Positions 16,489 through 24,010 of a DNA stretch of 41,119 bases are shown here, piece by piece; the first letter of the stretch is position 1; each line of letters begins with the position of its first letter. The stretch comes from an uncultured Lentisphaerota bacterium (lineage in GTDB: Bacteria; Verrucomicrobiota; Kiritimatiellia; CAIQIC01): contig CAISWQ010000008.1 in the NCBI GenBank assembly GCA_903889245.1, positions 1-41,119 of the forward strand, read 5' to 3'. A program made the translations under genes and the position numbers. Under the pieces are notes generated by a model. The model did not search any database. It saw only the letters and a list, made by a program, of their open reading frames with translations, and was not told where the DNA came from.

Positions 16489-17556
16489 CTAGCGCTTAAC
16501 CCTACGTGCTCTTCTCGTCCCCAACCAGTCGCCGTAGCCTTTCCAGCCTTTGTTGGCGTAGATATAGTGAGGCGCGGCAGGAAGATCAGCCGGGAGTCGT
16601 CCCAATCGCGGCATCTGCCCATGAATGAAGGCAACCCACTCTGCACCACTCTTGAGCTTGAGCTTGCGTACAAAGGCTCGCGCCTTACTAAACAAGCGGT
16701 ACGTCCGAAATCGAGGCGCAAGCGTGCCGCTCCCCAGCCAGTCACCGTAGCCCTTCCACCCTCTGTCTGCATAGGTCTTATGGGGTGACGCGGGAATATC
16801 CTCGGGCAATTGTCCTAACTCTGGCATCTCCCCTTTGCAGAAAGCGCGCCACTCAAGATTACTCCCGAGTTTGAGTTTGCGAGCAAAGGCCCTGGCCTTC
16901 TCAAAGGAACGGTAGTTTTTTAGAAAAGTTGCGATGGCACCGGTTCCCAACCAGTCACCATACCCCTTCCAGCCCTTGTCGATGTAGACTCCGCGAGGAT
17001 TTGTCGGTATATCGATTGGAAGAAGTCCCTTAGTCGGAAGCTTGCCATTGCAGAAGGCGAACCATTCAGTTTTGCTCTTGAGCTTGAGTTTGCGAGCAAA
17101 TGCTCGTGCCTCATGGAACGAACGATACACTCGATATCGAGGCGCAAGTGTGCCGGTCCCCAGCCAGTCGCCAAATCCTTTCCAGCCCTTGTCGGCATAA
17201 GTATTGCCTGGAGATGACGGAATATCTTCAGGTAGACGTCCCAATTGCGGCCTTCGTCCCTGGGCAAAGGCTATCCATTGTTTGACCTTCTTGAGCTTAA
17301 GACTTTGAGCGAATACCCGTGCCTCGCTGAATGGACGGAATTCTCTGAGATGATCCGCGATTCGTCCCGTCCCCAACCAGTCGCCCATACTTTTCCAACC
17401 CTTGTCGGCATAGATCGTATTGGGATTTGTAGGCACATCACCCGGCAGACGCCCTTTGTGAAACATCTCTCCTTTGCGGAAGACAACCCATTCAGCTTGG
17501 CTCTTGAGTTTGAGCCTCCGTACGAAAGTGCGGGCGTCTTCGAATGGTCGCCATGA
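16489..17556 (-). repeat. Five in-frame 213-bp repeats (integrase repeat unit type)
   Basis: Tandem protein repeats of about 71 residues, starting at residue 681 of the nuclease-helicase. Each reads F..AR.FARKLKLKS..EW..F.KG..P..G.LP.DIP..P...YADKGWKGYGDWLGTG. The GDWLG codons recur at about 16520, 16735, 16948, 17160 and 17375 on the plus-strand numbering. The pattern matches the phage-integrase repeat unit (Pfam INT_rpt, PF14882, from memory). Nucleotide identity between units is only moderate, so expansion is not recent. Confidence 0.75.
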
Positions 17557-19596
17557 TAACTTGGCCAGACGATCCCAGCACGTGAGGTCAATGTCGCGGG
17601 CGAACTGCGCGAGGTTGATGCGTTTGGCCAGACGCTCGTCCAAGTCAAACTCGACGCTGCCGCCGCCGCCGGTATGGCGTTTTCCTTGGGAGGCCGCACG
17701 GAAATATTCGATGATGCGGTCGTCGTTGGCGGCGAGGGCGCGGAGCGTGGTGAGAATTTCTTGGAAATTTTCCGATTCAAAGATGTCTTTCGGTTTCGCG
17801 TCGGCGTCGTGCAAGATCGGTACGATCACGTAGCCCATTTTCTTGCCGACGGCAGACCGCAGCGCGCGACCCACGGCCTGCACAATATCCACGGCGCTCC
17901 GGCGCGGGTCGGCGAACAGCACGCAGTCAATATCCGGCACATCCACACCCTCTGTCAGGCAGCGAGCGTTGGTGATGAGGCCGCGTTTCGTTTCGGAAAA
18001 TTCCTTCACGATGCGTGCGCGCGTTCCGGTGGGAGTCTGACCGGAAACGTGGAAGGTCGTGACGTTCCCAAAGCTTCGGAAGGCGCGGCTGAAGGCGTCG
18101 TTGTGTACCCTGAAGACCTCGGCCCGGCGGATGCTGCTGTGGAACGAGACGGCGTGATGGATGGGATATTTCTGCATCGCCTTGCGCAACGCGACGAGCG
18201 CAGCGAGCATCTCGGCCTCGACTTCGCGATCCCAGCGGCCTTTGTCGGGGCGCAAGAAAACATTCTTCCGAATCAGCTCCGCCACTTCGGCGCGCGTGAC
18301 CAGCATGGTGACGATCTTGTAGTCGCTCAAGATGGAGGGTCGATAGTCCAATGCCTTTTTGAAAGTCAGGAGATGGAACGTGTCCCCGTAGATTTTCGGG
18401 TCGTCCATGCTAAGGATTTGATCGCCCTTGCCTTGGTAGCGGCGCTCGGTGGCGGTCATGAAAATGCGGCGGCGAAGCGGCAGGTTCTTGTCGTGCAGCA
18501 GATGGGAGAAAAGTTTGTCTTTGGCCCCAACGGTCTTGTGGGCTTCATCCATGATGCCGAGGTCAAAGCGGAACTTCGCGCGGCGCACGGCCTTGGCGAT
18601 GGCCTCGCCGCTCTGGTAGGTCGTGAAGACCACCTTCAAGCGGCCCTTGGCCTTGCGCAGCCAGTCGGCAATATCCGCGGGAGCGGTCAGGCACGGCACG
18701 CCGAGGTCCTGCCGCAGGACGGCCACGTCGTCGCGCTCGATGCGGCCGGCCGATTCATCGCTACAGACGCAGACCCAATCCACGTTCTGTCCGTTGGCCA
18801 AGGATTCGCGGAGCCAGACTTTCAGTGTTTGCCGAATCAAAGCCAGACTTGGAACCGCAATGAGGATACGGCGCGCGCCGAGTTTCTGCGCCATCCAGTA
18901 AGCCGCCAGACTCTTGCCCGTGCCACAAGGCATGATCAGTTTGCCGCGGCGTTCCCGATGCTTGATGAAATGAATTTTGGCATCATGAATGGCGACGACT
19001 TGATGCGGCCGGGGCTTGAGCGGCTTCAGTACGGCCGGTTGATGAACCAGCAAAGTGTGCAGCCGGTCGAAAAATTCGGAGTCGAGATTCTGCCAGACAT
19101 CCAGTGCGCAGAAGCCAATGCGCTCCTGCGTTTCCAGAACATGGGTGATGCGCTCCGTGGTGGAACAAATCAAGCCGAAGGAAATGTTGCGGCAGACGCC
19201 AAAGGCCAAGCCGGTGAAGGTCGAGACTTCCCGCCAGGCCAGCGAGTGATTCGATTCCTCGCGATACTTGCATTGGATGGCCCAGAATTCGCCCTCTTTG
19301 GTTTCGGCGATGAGGTCAATGCCTTTATCGGCGGAGGGCAGTTGCAGTTTGTTGTGAATCGAAGCCGGTATCTCGCGATGGAGCCAGACATGGCGGAGTT
19401 TGGTCGCATACTCGGGATCGAGCAGGAGAAAAGCTTTGACCAGTTCCTCAAACAGGTCGCCTTTCTGTTTGTCGGGAAGGATCGCGAAGGTTTGTTTGAA
19501 GTCATTCCAGCACGAGCAACGCCGGGCTGCTTCATTCAGCAATCCAAACTTGCCCGCTGATTTCAGTGGCGACCCTATGACTCTTGGTTGCTTCAT
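16489..19596 (-). CDS. Mrr-like nuclease / SF2 helicase with five C-terminal integrase-type repeats
   Basis: 1035 residues. N-terminal PD-(D/E)xK nuclease: GDLFEELVKAFLLLD (Glu50), KGIDLIAET (Asp94) and AIQCKY (Gln108, Lys110), the Mrr-type QxK variant. The surrounding sequence strongly recalls the N-terminus of Type ISP enzymes (LlaGI/LlaBIII). An SF2 helicase follows: PCGTGKSL (Walker A, about 223-230), DEAH (350-353), TAT (381-383), QAVGRALR (573-580). After residue 680 come five tandem 71-residue repeats ending in GWKGYGDWLGTG. No methylase or target-recognition domain is present, unlike Type ISP, and no methylase gene lies nearby. Base composition is visibly less GC-rich than the neighbours, especially in the repeats, suggesting horizontal transfer. 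Likely DNA-targeting defence enzyme; the role is inference. Confidence 0.85.
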   Translation of the reverse strand: MKQPRVIGSPLKSAGKFGLLNEAARRCSCWNDFKQTFAILPDKQKGDLFEELVKAFLLLDPEYATKLRHVWLHREIPASIHNKLQLPSADKGIDLIAETKEGEFWAIQCKYREESNHSLAWREVSTFTGLAFGVCRNISFGLICSTTERITHVLETQERIGFCALDVWQNLDSEFFDRLHTLLVHQPAVLKPLKPRPHQVVAIHDAKIHFIKHRERRGKLIMPCGTGKSLAAYWMAQKLGARRILIAVPSLALIRQTLKVWLRESLANGQNVDWVCVCSDESAGRIERDDVAVLRQDLGVPCLTAPADIADWLRKAKGRLKVVFTTYQSGEAIAKAVRRAKFRFDLGIMDEAHKTVGAKDKLFSHLLHDKNLPLRRRIFMTATERRYQGKGDQILSMDDPKIYGDTFHLLTFKKALDYRPSILSDYKIVTMLVTRAEVAELIRKNVFLRPDKGRWDREVEAEMLAALVALRKAMQKYPIHHAVSFHSSIRRAEVFRVHNDAFSRAFRSFGNVTTFHVSGQTPTGTRARIVKEFSETKRGLITNARCLTEGVDVPDIDCVLFADPRRSAVDIVQAVGRALRSAVGKKMGYVIVPILHDADAKPKDIFESENFQEILTTLRALAANDDRIIEYFRAASQGKRHTGGGGSVEFDLDERLAKRINLAQFARDIDLTCWDRLAKLSWRPFEDARTFVRRLKLKSQAEWVVFRKGEMFHKGRLPGDVPTNPNTIYADKGWKSMGDWLGTGRIADHLREFRPFSEARVFAQSLKLKKVKQWIAFAQGRRPQLGRLPEDIPSSPGNTYADKGWKGFGDWLGTGTLAPRYRVYRSFHEARAFARKLKLKSKTEWFAFCNGKLPTKGLLPIDIPTNPRGVYIDKGWKGYGDWLGTGAIATFLKNYRSFEKARAFARKLKLGSNLEWRAFCKGEMPELGQLPEDIPASPHKTYADRGWKGYGDWLGSGTLAPRFRTYRLFSKARAFVRKLKLKSGAEWVAFIHGQMPRLGRLPADLPAAPHYIYANKGWKGYGDWLGTRRARRVKR

Positions 19597-19699
19597 CCCT
19601 GCGGCGTTAAATGAGCATCTGTCGAAATCCCAAATAACGTTGGCGCAGGGTAGTTTCAGGCGCGAGTCGGGTCAAGCGCGGGATGCCGCTCAAGAATTG

Positions 19700-20743
19700 T
19701 TAAGCGAGGATTTCCCGCACCGCGACGAGGAACTGGTCCATCTCGGCCTCGGTGCCGATCGTGACGCGCAGATAGTCGCCGGTGAGCGGACCGGGGAAGT
19801 AGCGGACAAGGATTTTGCGCGCGCGCAGCCCGGCGAAGACCTCCGCGGCCGGCAGACGCGGCGGCTTGACGAACAGGAAGTTCGTCGCCGAGGGCAGCAC
19901 CACGAAGCCCAACTGCGCCAGCGCGGCGGCGGTGCGCGCGCGCGTCGCCTTGATCAGTTCGGCGTTGCGGCGCAGGTGCTCGCCATCCTCGATGGCGGCG
20001 AGCCCGATGGCTTGCGTGAGGCGGTCGAGGTTATAGGAGTCCTTGATCTTGTAGAGCGCCCCGATCAGCGGCGCGGCACCGAGCGCGTAGCCGAGGCGCA
20101 GCCCCGCGAGCGAGGACGACTTCGAGAGCGTGCGCGCCACCAGGACATTCGGCAGATCCAGAGCGAGGTCGCTGCAATCGTAGCCCGCAAAATCCACATA
20201 GGCCTCGTCCACCAACACGACGCCCGGAAAGTTCTGGCAGAAGTCGCGTACGGTTGCGCGCGGATACTGGATGCCGGTCGGCGCATTGGGATTGGCGAGG
20301 AAGAACAGGCTCGCCGCATAGTCCGGCTCCATGCGCCACGAGAAGTCCGCGTTCAGGCGCACAGACTTGGTCGCCACGTCCTGAATCGCCGCGAGCACGG
20401 GATAGAGGGAGTAAGAGGGCTCGAAGAACCCGATGGCACCGCGCGGTTCGACGAACGCGCGCGTGCAGAGTGCGAGCACCTCGTCGGAGCCATTGCCGGC
20501 AAAGACATTCTCCAGCTTGCAGCCGTGCTTGCGCGCGAGCGCCTCGCGCAGCTTCACCGCCATCGGATCGGGATAGAGCCGGAGACAATCCGCGGGAAAA
20601 TTCTTCAGCACGTCGACGATGCGCGGCGAGGGCGGATAGGGGTTCTCGTTGGTGTTGAGCTTCACCAGCCCCGGCACCTGCGGCTGCTCGCCGGGCGTGT
20701 AGCCTTCCAGCACCTGCACGGCTTTGCGGATCAAATCACTCAT
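19700..20743 (-). CDS. hisC: Histidinol-phosphate aminotransferase
   Basis: 347 residues, PLP-dependent fold type I enzyme converting imidazole-acetol phosphate to histidinol phosphate. Seen: VKLNTNENPYPPSP (substrate loop), RLYPDP, AGNGSDEVL (phosphate-binding), NPNAPTGIQYP, VVLVDEAYVDF (Asp/Tyr contacting PLP), and TLSKSSSLAGLRLGY with the Schiff-base Lys. The start ATG at 20743 has GGAAAG about 8 nt upstream, and that ribosome site lies inside the right half of a palindrome unit. A GTG two codons earlier is an alternative. It is separated from hisD by two toxin-antitoxin-type modules that appear to have entered an ancestral hisD-hisC unit. Confidence 0.94.
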   Translation of the reverse strand: MSDLIRKAVQVLEGYTPGEQPQVPGLVKLNTNENPYPPSPRIVDVLKNFPADCLRLYPDPMAVKLREALARKHGCKLENVFAGNGSDEVLALCTRAFVEPRGAIGFFEPSYSLYPVLAAIQDVATKSVRLNADFSWRMEPDYAASLFFLANPNAPTGIQYPRATVRDFCQNFPGVVLVDEAYVDFAGYDCSDLALDLPNVLVARTLSKSSSLAGLRLGYALGAAPLIGALYKIKDSYNLDRLTQAIGLAAIEDGEHLRRNAELIKATRARTAAALAQLGFVVLPSATNFLFVKPPRLPAAEVFAGLRARKILVRYFPGPLTGDYLRVTIGTEAEMDQFLVAVREILA

Positions 20744-20749
20744 GTTCAC

Positions 20750-20831
20750 TTTCCAAGGCTTACCTGGAAAACCAACCTGTCACTTTTCCAAGGCTTGGTA
20801 CTTTTCACGGTTTCTTTTCCAAGCCTTGGAA
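20750..20831. repeat. Palindrome array D (3 units), between parE-type toxin and hisC
   Basis: Units centred at about 20760 (TTTCCAAGGCTT, then three extra bases, then TGGAAAA), 20793 (TTTTCCAAGGCTTGG, right arm short) and 20824 (TTTTCCAAGCCTTGGAA); spacing 33 and 31 bp. The first unit carries the hisC ribosome-binding site on the minus strand, so its folding or occupancy could affect hisC translation. Confidence 0.8.
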
Positions 20832-20834
20832 CAC

Positions 20835-21098
20835 TCACTGCCGTTTCGATATCAGGCGCTCATATTCGTCATGCGCGCCGATCCAAATCCAGAGGCAGTC
20901 CTCGCCGCGCCGCAGCGCGAGCGCCCGATAGTGCAACCCGATGCGGATGGACCAGAGGTCGCCCACCTTCTTGAAGCGCAGGGAGGGATGCCCCGGATTG
21001 GTTTGCCACAGCGCAAAACATTCGCGGGCGCGCTCCTGAATGTCCGGCGGCAAGGCGGCGAGCAGCCGCCAGAATTCCGGGCGGGCGACCGAATTCAT
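20835..21098 (-). CDS. ParE/RelE-superfamily toxin
   Basis: 87 residues, type II toxin fold: MNSVARPEFWRLLAALPPDIQERARECFALWQ (helical hairpin) followed by the beta-sheet core LRFKKVGDLWSIRIGLHYRALALRRGEDCLWIWIGAHDEYERLI. The pattern 'LwsiRig.hYRal...w.wiG.HdeYerl' is typical of ParE/HigB-like toxins. Start at 21098 rather than further upstream, because the ATG overlaps the antitoxin stop by four bases (21095-21098), the usual coupling of such pairs. Whether it acts on gyrase or on mRNA cannot be told. Confidence 0.8.
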   Translation of the reverse strand: MNSVARPEFWRLLAALPPDIQERARECFALWQTNPGHPSLRFKKVGDLWSIRIGLHYRALALRRGEDCLWIWIGAHDEYERLISKRQ

Positions 21099-21295
21099 GG
21101 GCCGGGCCGGCAGCGGCCGGCCTGGTAATCCGCCTCGGCCTCCTTCACCAGATGATCCAGCCGGCCAGCCTGTGCATCCGCCTCGATCTGACGGTCCCAT
21201 TCATCGGCCATCAACTCGTCGAGCCAGGAAGAAATCGTCCAACGTTCCTCCGGCTTGAGCTTCAGAATTTCGGTTTGTAACGTTTGCACCGTCAT
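21095..21295 (-). CDS. Antitoxin of the ParE-type module
   Basis: 66 residues, strongly acidic: MTVQTLQTEILKLKPEERWTISSWLDELMADEWDRQIEADAQAGRLDHLVKEAEADYQAG. This is the 'addiction module protein' antitoxin pattern (an LxxEILKLKPEER start, then a W-D-x-Q-IE-AD-AxAGRLD segment) that wraps the cognate toxin. GAGGCGAGTC directly precedes the ATG. The stop overlaps the toxin start, forming a bicistronic unit. Confidence 0.78.
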   Translation of the reverse strand: MTVQTLQTEILKLKPEERWTISSWLDELMADEWDRQIEADAQAGRLDHLVKEAEADYQAGRCRPGP

Positions 21296-21304
21296 GACTC
21301 GCCT

Positions 21305-21436
21305 CTACGTCTCGTCACGGCAGAGTGAACAACCTCCGCCGCTATTTTGCAAACCGGATTTTGGCGGAGCGGGCGCTTGACACGACCCACAACATCCCAG
21401 CAGCGGCGAGAGGGCGTTATCCACCAGAAACTTCAT
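21305..21436 (-). pseudogene. Truncated DUF5615 (PIN-like) toxin
   Basis: The ATG at 21434-21436 overlaps the DUF433 antitoxin stop (ATGA), the normal arrangement. The first 13 codons, MKFLVDNALSPLL, match the N-terminus of DUF5615 PIN-like toxins, including the first catalytic Asp. After about 21397 the frame runs into unrelated sequence containing the hisD-end duplication and stops after 43 codons. The toxin is therefore lost while the antitoxin gene is intact. Confidence 0.65.
21351..21375. repeat. Direct repeat of the hisD 3' end (distal copy)
   Basis: 25 bp identical to 21683-21707 within hisD. Read on the minus strand in the hisD frame it encodes RSAKIRF and continues AK then TAG, against RSAKIRF, LK then TGA in hisD itself. 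The match therefore extends, degenerately, to a stop codon. The two copies enclose the DUF433 cassette. Confidence 0.85.
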
Positions 21437-21663
21437 GACGCCGCTAGCAGGGGCAGTTCGTGTTCACGCACGCTGGCCGCGGCATAGTGCAGCGCCTCGG
21501 TGACATCGGCGGCCGTGAGATCGGGATAGGCCGCAAGGATTTCCTTCGTACTCATCCCCTGCGCCATCATCTCCACAAGGGTCGCCACCGGGATGCGCAA
21601 GCCGCGGATGCACGGCTCGCCGCCCATCTGCTCGGGATTGATCGTGATGCGGGTGTACTTCAT
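21433..21663 (-). CDS. DUF433 antitoxin (VapB45-like)
   Basis: 76 residues: MKYTRITINPEQMGGEPCIRGLRIPVATLVEMMAQGMSTKEILAAYPDLTAADVTEALHYAA. The 'I..dp.i..G.P.I.GtRi.v..i......G.s..eil..yp.lt..di..al.y' pattern is DUF433, a winged/MerR-like antitoxin that partners DUF5615 toxins. It lies 10 bp after hisD on the same strand; the toxin gene directly after it is truncated. The cassette is flanked by two copies of the hisD 3' end. Confidence 0.85.
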   Translation of the reverse strand: MKYTRITINPEQMGGEPCIRGLRIPVATLVEMMAQGMSTKEILAAYPDLTAADVTEALHYAAASVREHELPLLAAS

Positions 21664-21673
21664 CGCGTGCCTC

Positions 21674-22972
21674 TCATTTCAGAAACCGGATTTTGGCGGA
21701 GCGGGCGTGGGCGTCGAGCTGCTCGACGCGGCCGAAGGCCTCGATCACCGGCAGCATCTCCTGCAAATCGGCGCGCGTCAGCGCAACGACGCTCGTGCGC
21801 CGCCGGAAGGTATCCACCGTCAGGCCGGCGAAGACCGCCGCCATGCCGCCGGTCGGCAGGACATGGCTCGGACCGGCAACAAAATCGCCCGCCGACTCCG
21901 GCGTCCACGGGCCAAGAAAAACCGCGCCGGCGCTGTGCGCCTTCTTCGTCCACGTCCGCGGCTCGCGCACCATGATCTCCAGATGCTCCGGCGCAAACTG
22001 GTTGCACAGCTCCATGCCCGCATCGAGCTGGTCCACGACGACGAGCAGCAGCCCCTGCTCCATCACCTTCTCGATGGCGGCGCGCCGCGAGAGCGTCTCG
22101 ATCTGCTTGGTCAGCTCCGCCTGCACCGCGCGGGCGAGCGCGTCCGACGAGGTGACGAGCAGCGCCTTCTCGTGGCCGGTGCCGTGCTCGGCCTGCGAGA
22201 GCAGGTCGGCGGCGACGGCGGCGGGATGCGCGGTGTCGTCGGCGAGGATCGCGATCTCGCTCGGTCCGGCGACGAGGTCGAGGTCCACGTGGCCATAGAC
22301 CAGCCGCTTGGCGGCGGTGACGTACGGCCCGCCGGGGCCGACGATCTTCTGCACCTTGCGGATGGTCGCCGTGCCGAACGCCAGCGCGCCGATGGCCTGC
22401 ACACCGCCGAGCTTGTAGATTTCCGTCGCGCCGGCGAGGTCGAGCGCGTAGAGCAGGAAGGGATTGACCTTGCCGTCCTTGCCCGCGGGCGTGCAGCACA
22501 CGACTTCGCGCACGTCGGCGACGCGCGCGAGCGTCGCGGTCATCAGCGCGGTCGAGGCGAGCGGCGCGGCGCCGCCGGGGATATAGCAGCCGACGCGCGC
22601 GAGCGGCGTAAACTGTTCGCCGAGCACGCCGCCCTTGGGGCTGGCGATCGTCCAGTCCTTGCGCAGGCCGGCCTTGCTGAAGGCGATGATCCGCTTGTAG
22701 GCCTCGGACGCGGAGCGCTTGAAATCGAGGTCCACCGTCTCATAGGAGGCCTTGATCTCGTCGGCGGTCACGCGCAGTTGCGCGGGCGCGAGGTCCGCGC
22801 CGTCGAACTGTTTGACGCAGCGGACGAGCGCGGCATCGCCCTCGGCGCGGATGGCGTCGAGCACCTCGCGCGCGGTCTGCTCGGCCGCGGCATCGAACGC
22901 CGGGCGGCGGAGCAGCGCATCCACCGCGGGATGCGACGCGGTCGGCGACCACCTGACAATCCTGGCTTGCAT
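21674..22972 (-). CDS. hisD: Histidinol dehydrogenase
   Basis: 432 residues, zinc enzyme making histidine from histidinol in two NAD-dependent oxidations. Seen: CYIPGGAAPLASTALMTATLARVADVREVVCCTPAG, KLGGVQAIGALAFGTATI, KIVGPGGPYVTAAKR, DLDLVAGPSEIAILADD, LLSQAEHGTGHEKALLVTS (zinc-binding Gln/His), NQFAPEHLEIMV (catalytic Glu-His) and AGAVFLGPWTPESAGDF...GPSHVLPTGG. Start ATG at 22972 with AGGA upstream; a TTG three codons earlier is too close to the same ribosome site. It follows the zinc-ribbon gene by 25 bp, so may be read from the exb-type operon. Its 3' end is duplicated beyond the DUF433 gene. Confidence 0.95.
   Translation of the reverse strand: MQARIVRWSPTASHPAVDALLRRPAFDAAAEQTAREVLDAIRAEGDAALVRCVKQFDGADLAPAQLRVTADEIKASYETVDLDFKRSASEAYKRIIAFSKAGLRKDWTIASPKGGVLGEQFTPLARVGCYIPGGAAPLASTALMTATLARVADVREVVCCTPAGKDGKVNPFLLYALDLAGATEIYKLGGVQAIGALAFGTATIRKVQKIVGPGGPYVTAAKRLVYGHVDLDLVAGPSEIAILADDTAHPAAVAADLLSQAEHGTGHEKALLVTSSDALARAVQAELTKQIETLSRRAAIEKVMEQGLLLVVVDQLDAGMELCNQFAPEHLEIMVREPRTWTKKAHSAGAVFLGPWTPESAGDFVAGPSHVLPTGGMAAVFAGLTVDTFRRRTSVVALTRADLQEMLPVIEAFGRVEQLDAHARSAKIRFLK
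21683..21707. repeat. Direct repeat, copy inside the hisD 3' end
   Basis: Second copy of the 25-bp repeat, here encoding the last residues of HisD. Offset between copies is 332 bp. Confidence 0.85.
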
Positions 22973-22997
22973 GGTGTCCAAATCCTTTCCGAAACGT

Positions 22998-23225
22998 TCA
23001 GCGGCGCAGCGCCTCGTTCATCGCGCCGCACTTGGTGCAGCGGCACAGCGGCCGCTCGCGCTGATCCGCATAGACATGACCGCAACTGGCGCAGCGATAA
23101 ATCCGCGAGCGGCGCGGTGGCAGCGGCGCGCGCAGCCGCAGGGAGTAATACAGCCAGCCGGCGAAAACCGCAACCAGCGCAAAGAACACCGGCACGAAGA
23201 AGAACACGGTGGGACTGACGATCAT
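22998..23225 (-). CDS. Small membrane protein with a C-terminal zinc ribbon
   Basis: 75 residues. One membrane helix at about residues 6-27 (TVFFFVPVFFALVAVFAGWLYY), a basic loop (RLRAPLPPRRSR), then a rubredoxin-like zinc ribbon YRCASCGHVYADQRERPLCRCTKCGAMN with two CxxC pairs. Start at 23225, where ATG overlaps the TonB-like stop by four bases. Function unknown; the coupling suggests a role with the Exb/Ton-like complex or in the cytoplasmic face of the membrane. Confidence 0.75.
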   Translation of the reverse strand: MIVSPTVFFFVPVFFALVAVFAGWLYYSLRLRAPLPPRRSRIYRCASCGHVYADQRERPLCRCTKCGAMNEALRR

Positions 23226-24010
23226 GGCGCGGCGCCCTCCGGTTTGGCCACCGGCGCCCGCGGCGCCGCGAGGTGCCGGAGGCGCACCGCGCCCTGCGCG
23301 GCGGCGGCGGCGGGCGCGAACCGCCAGCGCAGCAGCGCCTGCGTCAACTGCGCGTTGAAATCGGCCGCGGTCGAGGGTGGATCGAGGAAGACGTGCAGCA
23401 CGCGGCCCTCGCGCGCGACCTCCAGCTTGGCCACCACCTGCCAGTTGAGCGCGGTCAGCTCCGGCGGCAGCGGCGGCAGCGGCTGCTCCAGGCACGCGCG
23501 CGCAGCGAGGTCGCCGGCGACCTCACTGGTGAGCGTGTTGGTGACCGCCGGTAGTTTGGCGAAGACTGGCGCGACATCATCCACGCGGAAGTTCGCGCCA
23601 TTATTCAGCGTGGGCGGGCGCGGCGCGGGCACAACCGGCGCGAGTCCGGCGGCTGGCGGCGGCGGCATGAGTTGCGCCTCGATGTCCGGCCGTTGGACGC
23701 GCGGCCGGTCATGGCCATCGCCCGCGGCAGGCGCACGGCTGAAGCCCATCGGCGTCGGCAGCGCGAAGAGCACCGGCGACCACATCACGCGCAGGTCGCG
23801 CTGCGGCTCGCCGCCCTCCGCCGGCGCGCGGGCGGGCAGGTAGCGCGCATGCACGGCGAAGCGCGGCAGCTCGCGCGGCGCGGCGAACATCTCCGGCTGC
23901 CAGAGCAGGCCCCAGAAACCAAACCAGATCAGCGCCAGCGGCAGGGCCAGCAGCCACAGGCGGCGCAGGGTCCAGCGCGGCGCGGGCAGGCTCGCCGCCG
24001 CGGCGCTCAT
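23222..24010 (-). CDS. TonB-like energy-transducer protein
   Basis: 262 residues. Cytoplasmic basic segment, one membrane helix (about residues 19-38, LLALPLALIWFGFWGLLW), a long Pro/Ala-rich periplasmic stretch (PPPPAAGLAPVVPAPRPP), and a C-terminal alpha-beta domain (LNWQVVAKLEVAREGRVLHVFLDPPSTAADFNAQLTQALLRWRFAP) with the 'v.l.v...G.v....v..psg....d.a...a...wrf.P' TonB-C pattern. The membrane helix lacks the His of the E. coli SHLS motif. Start overlaps the exbD stop by four bases. Place in the operon fixes the assignment more than sequence does. Confidence 0.65.
   Translation of the reverse strand: MSAAAASLPAPRWTLRRLWLLALPLALIWFGFWGLLWQPEMFAAPRELPRFAVHARYLPARAPAEGGEPQRDLRVMWSPVLFALPTPMGFSRAPAAGDGHDRPRVQRPDIEAQLMPPPPAAGLAPVVPAPRPPTLNNGANFRVDDVAPVFAKLPAVTNTLTSEVAGDLAARACLEQPLPPLPPELTALNWQVVAKLEVAREGRVLHVFLDPPSTAADFNAQLTQALLRWRFAPAAAAAQGAVRLRHLAAPRAPVAKPEGAAP

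Noticed and set aside
16201-16788. A 195-codon plus-strand frame after the GH43-like gene
   Set aside because: It is out of frame with the DUF4070 relic and then runs antisense into the nuclease-helicase repeats; Ser/Thr/Pro-rich with no domain.
17674-19560. A 628-codon plus-strand frame antisense to the nuclease-helicase
   Set aside because: The minus strand carries nuclease and helicase motifs in order; the plus-strand translation has none.
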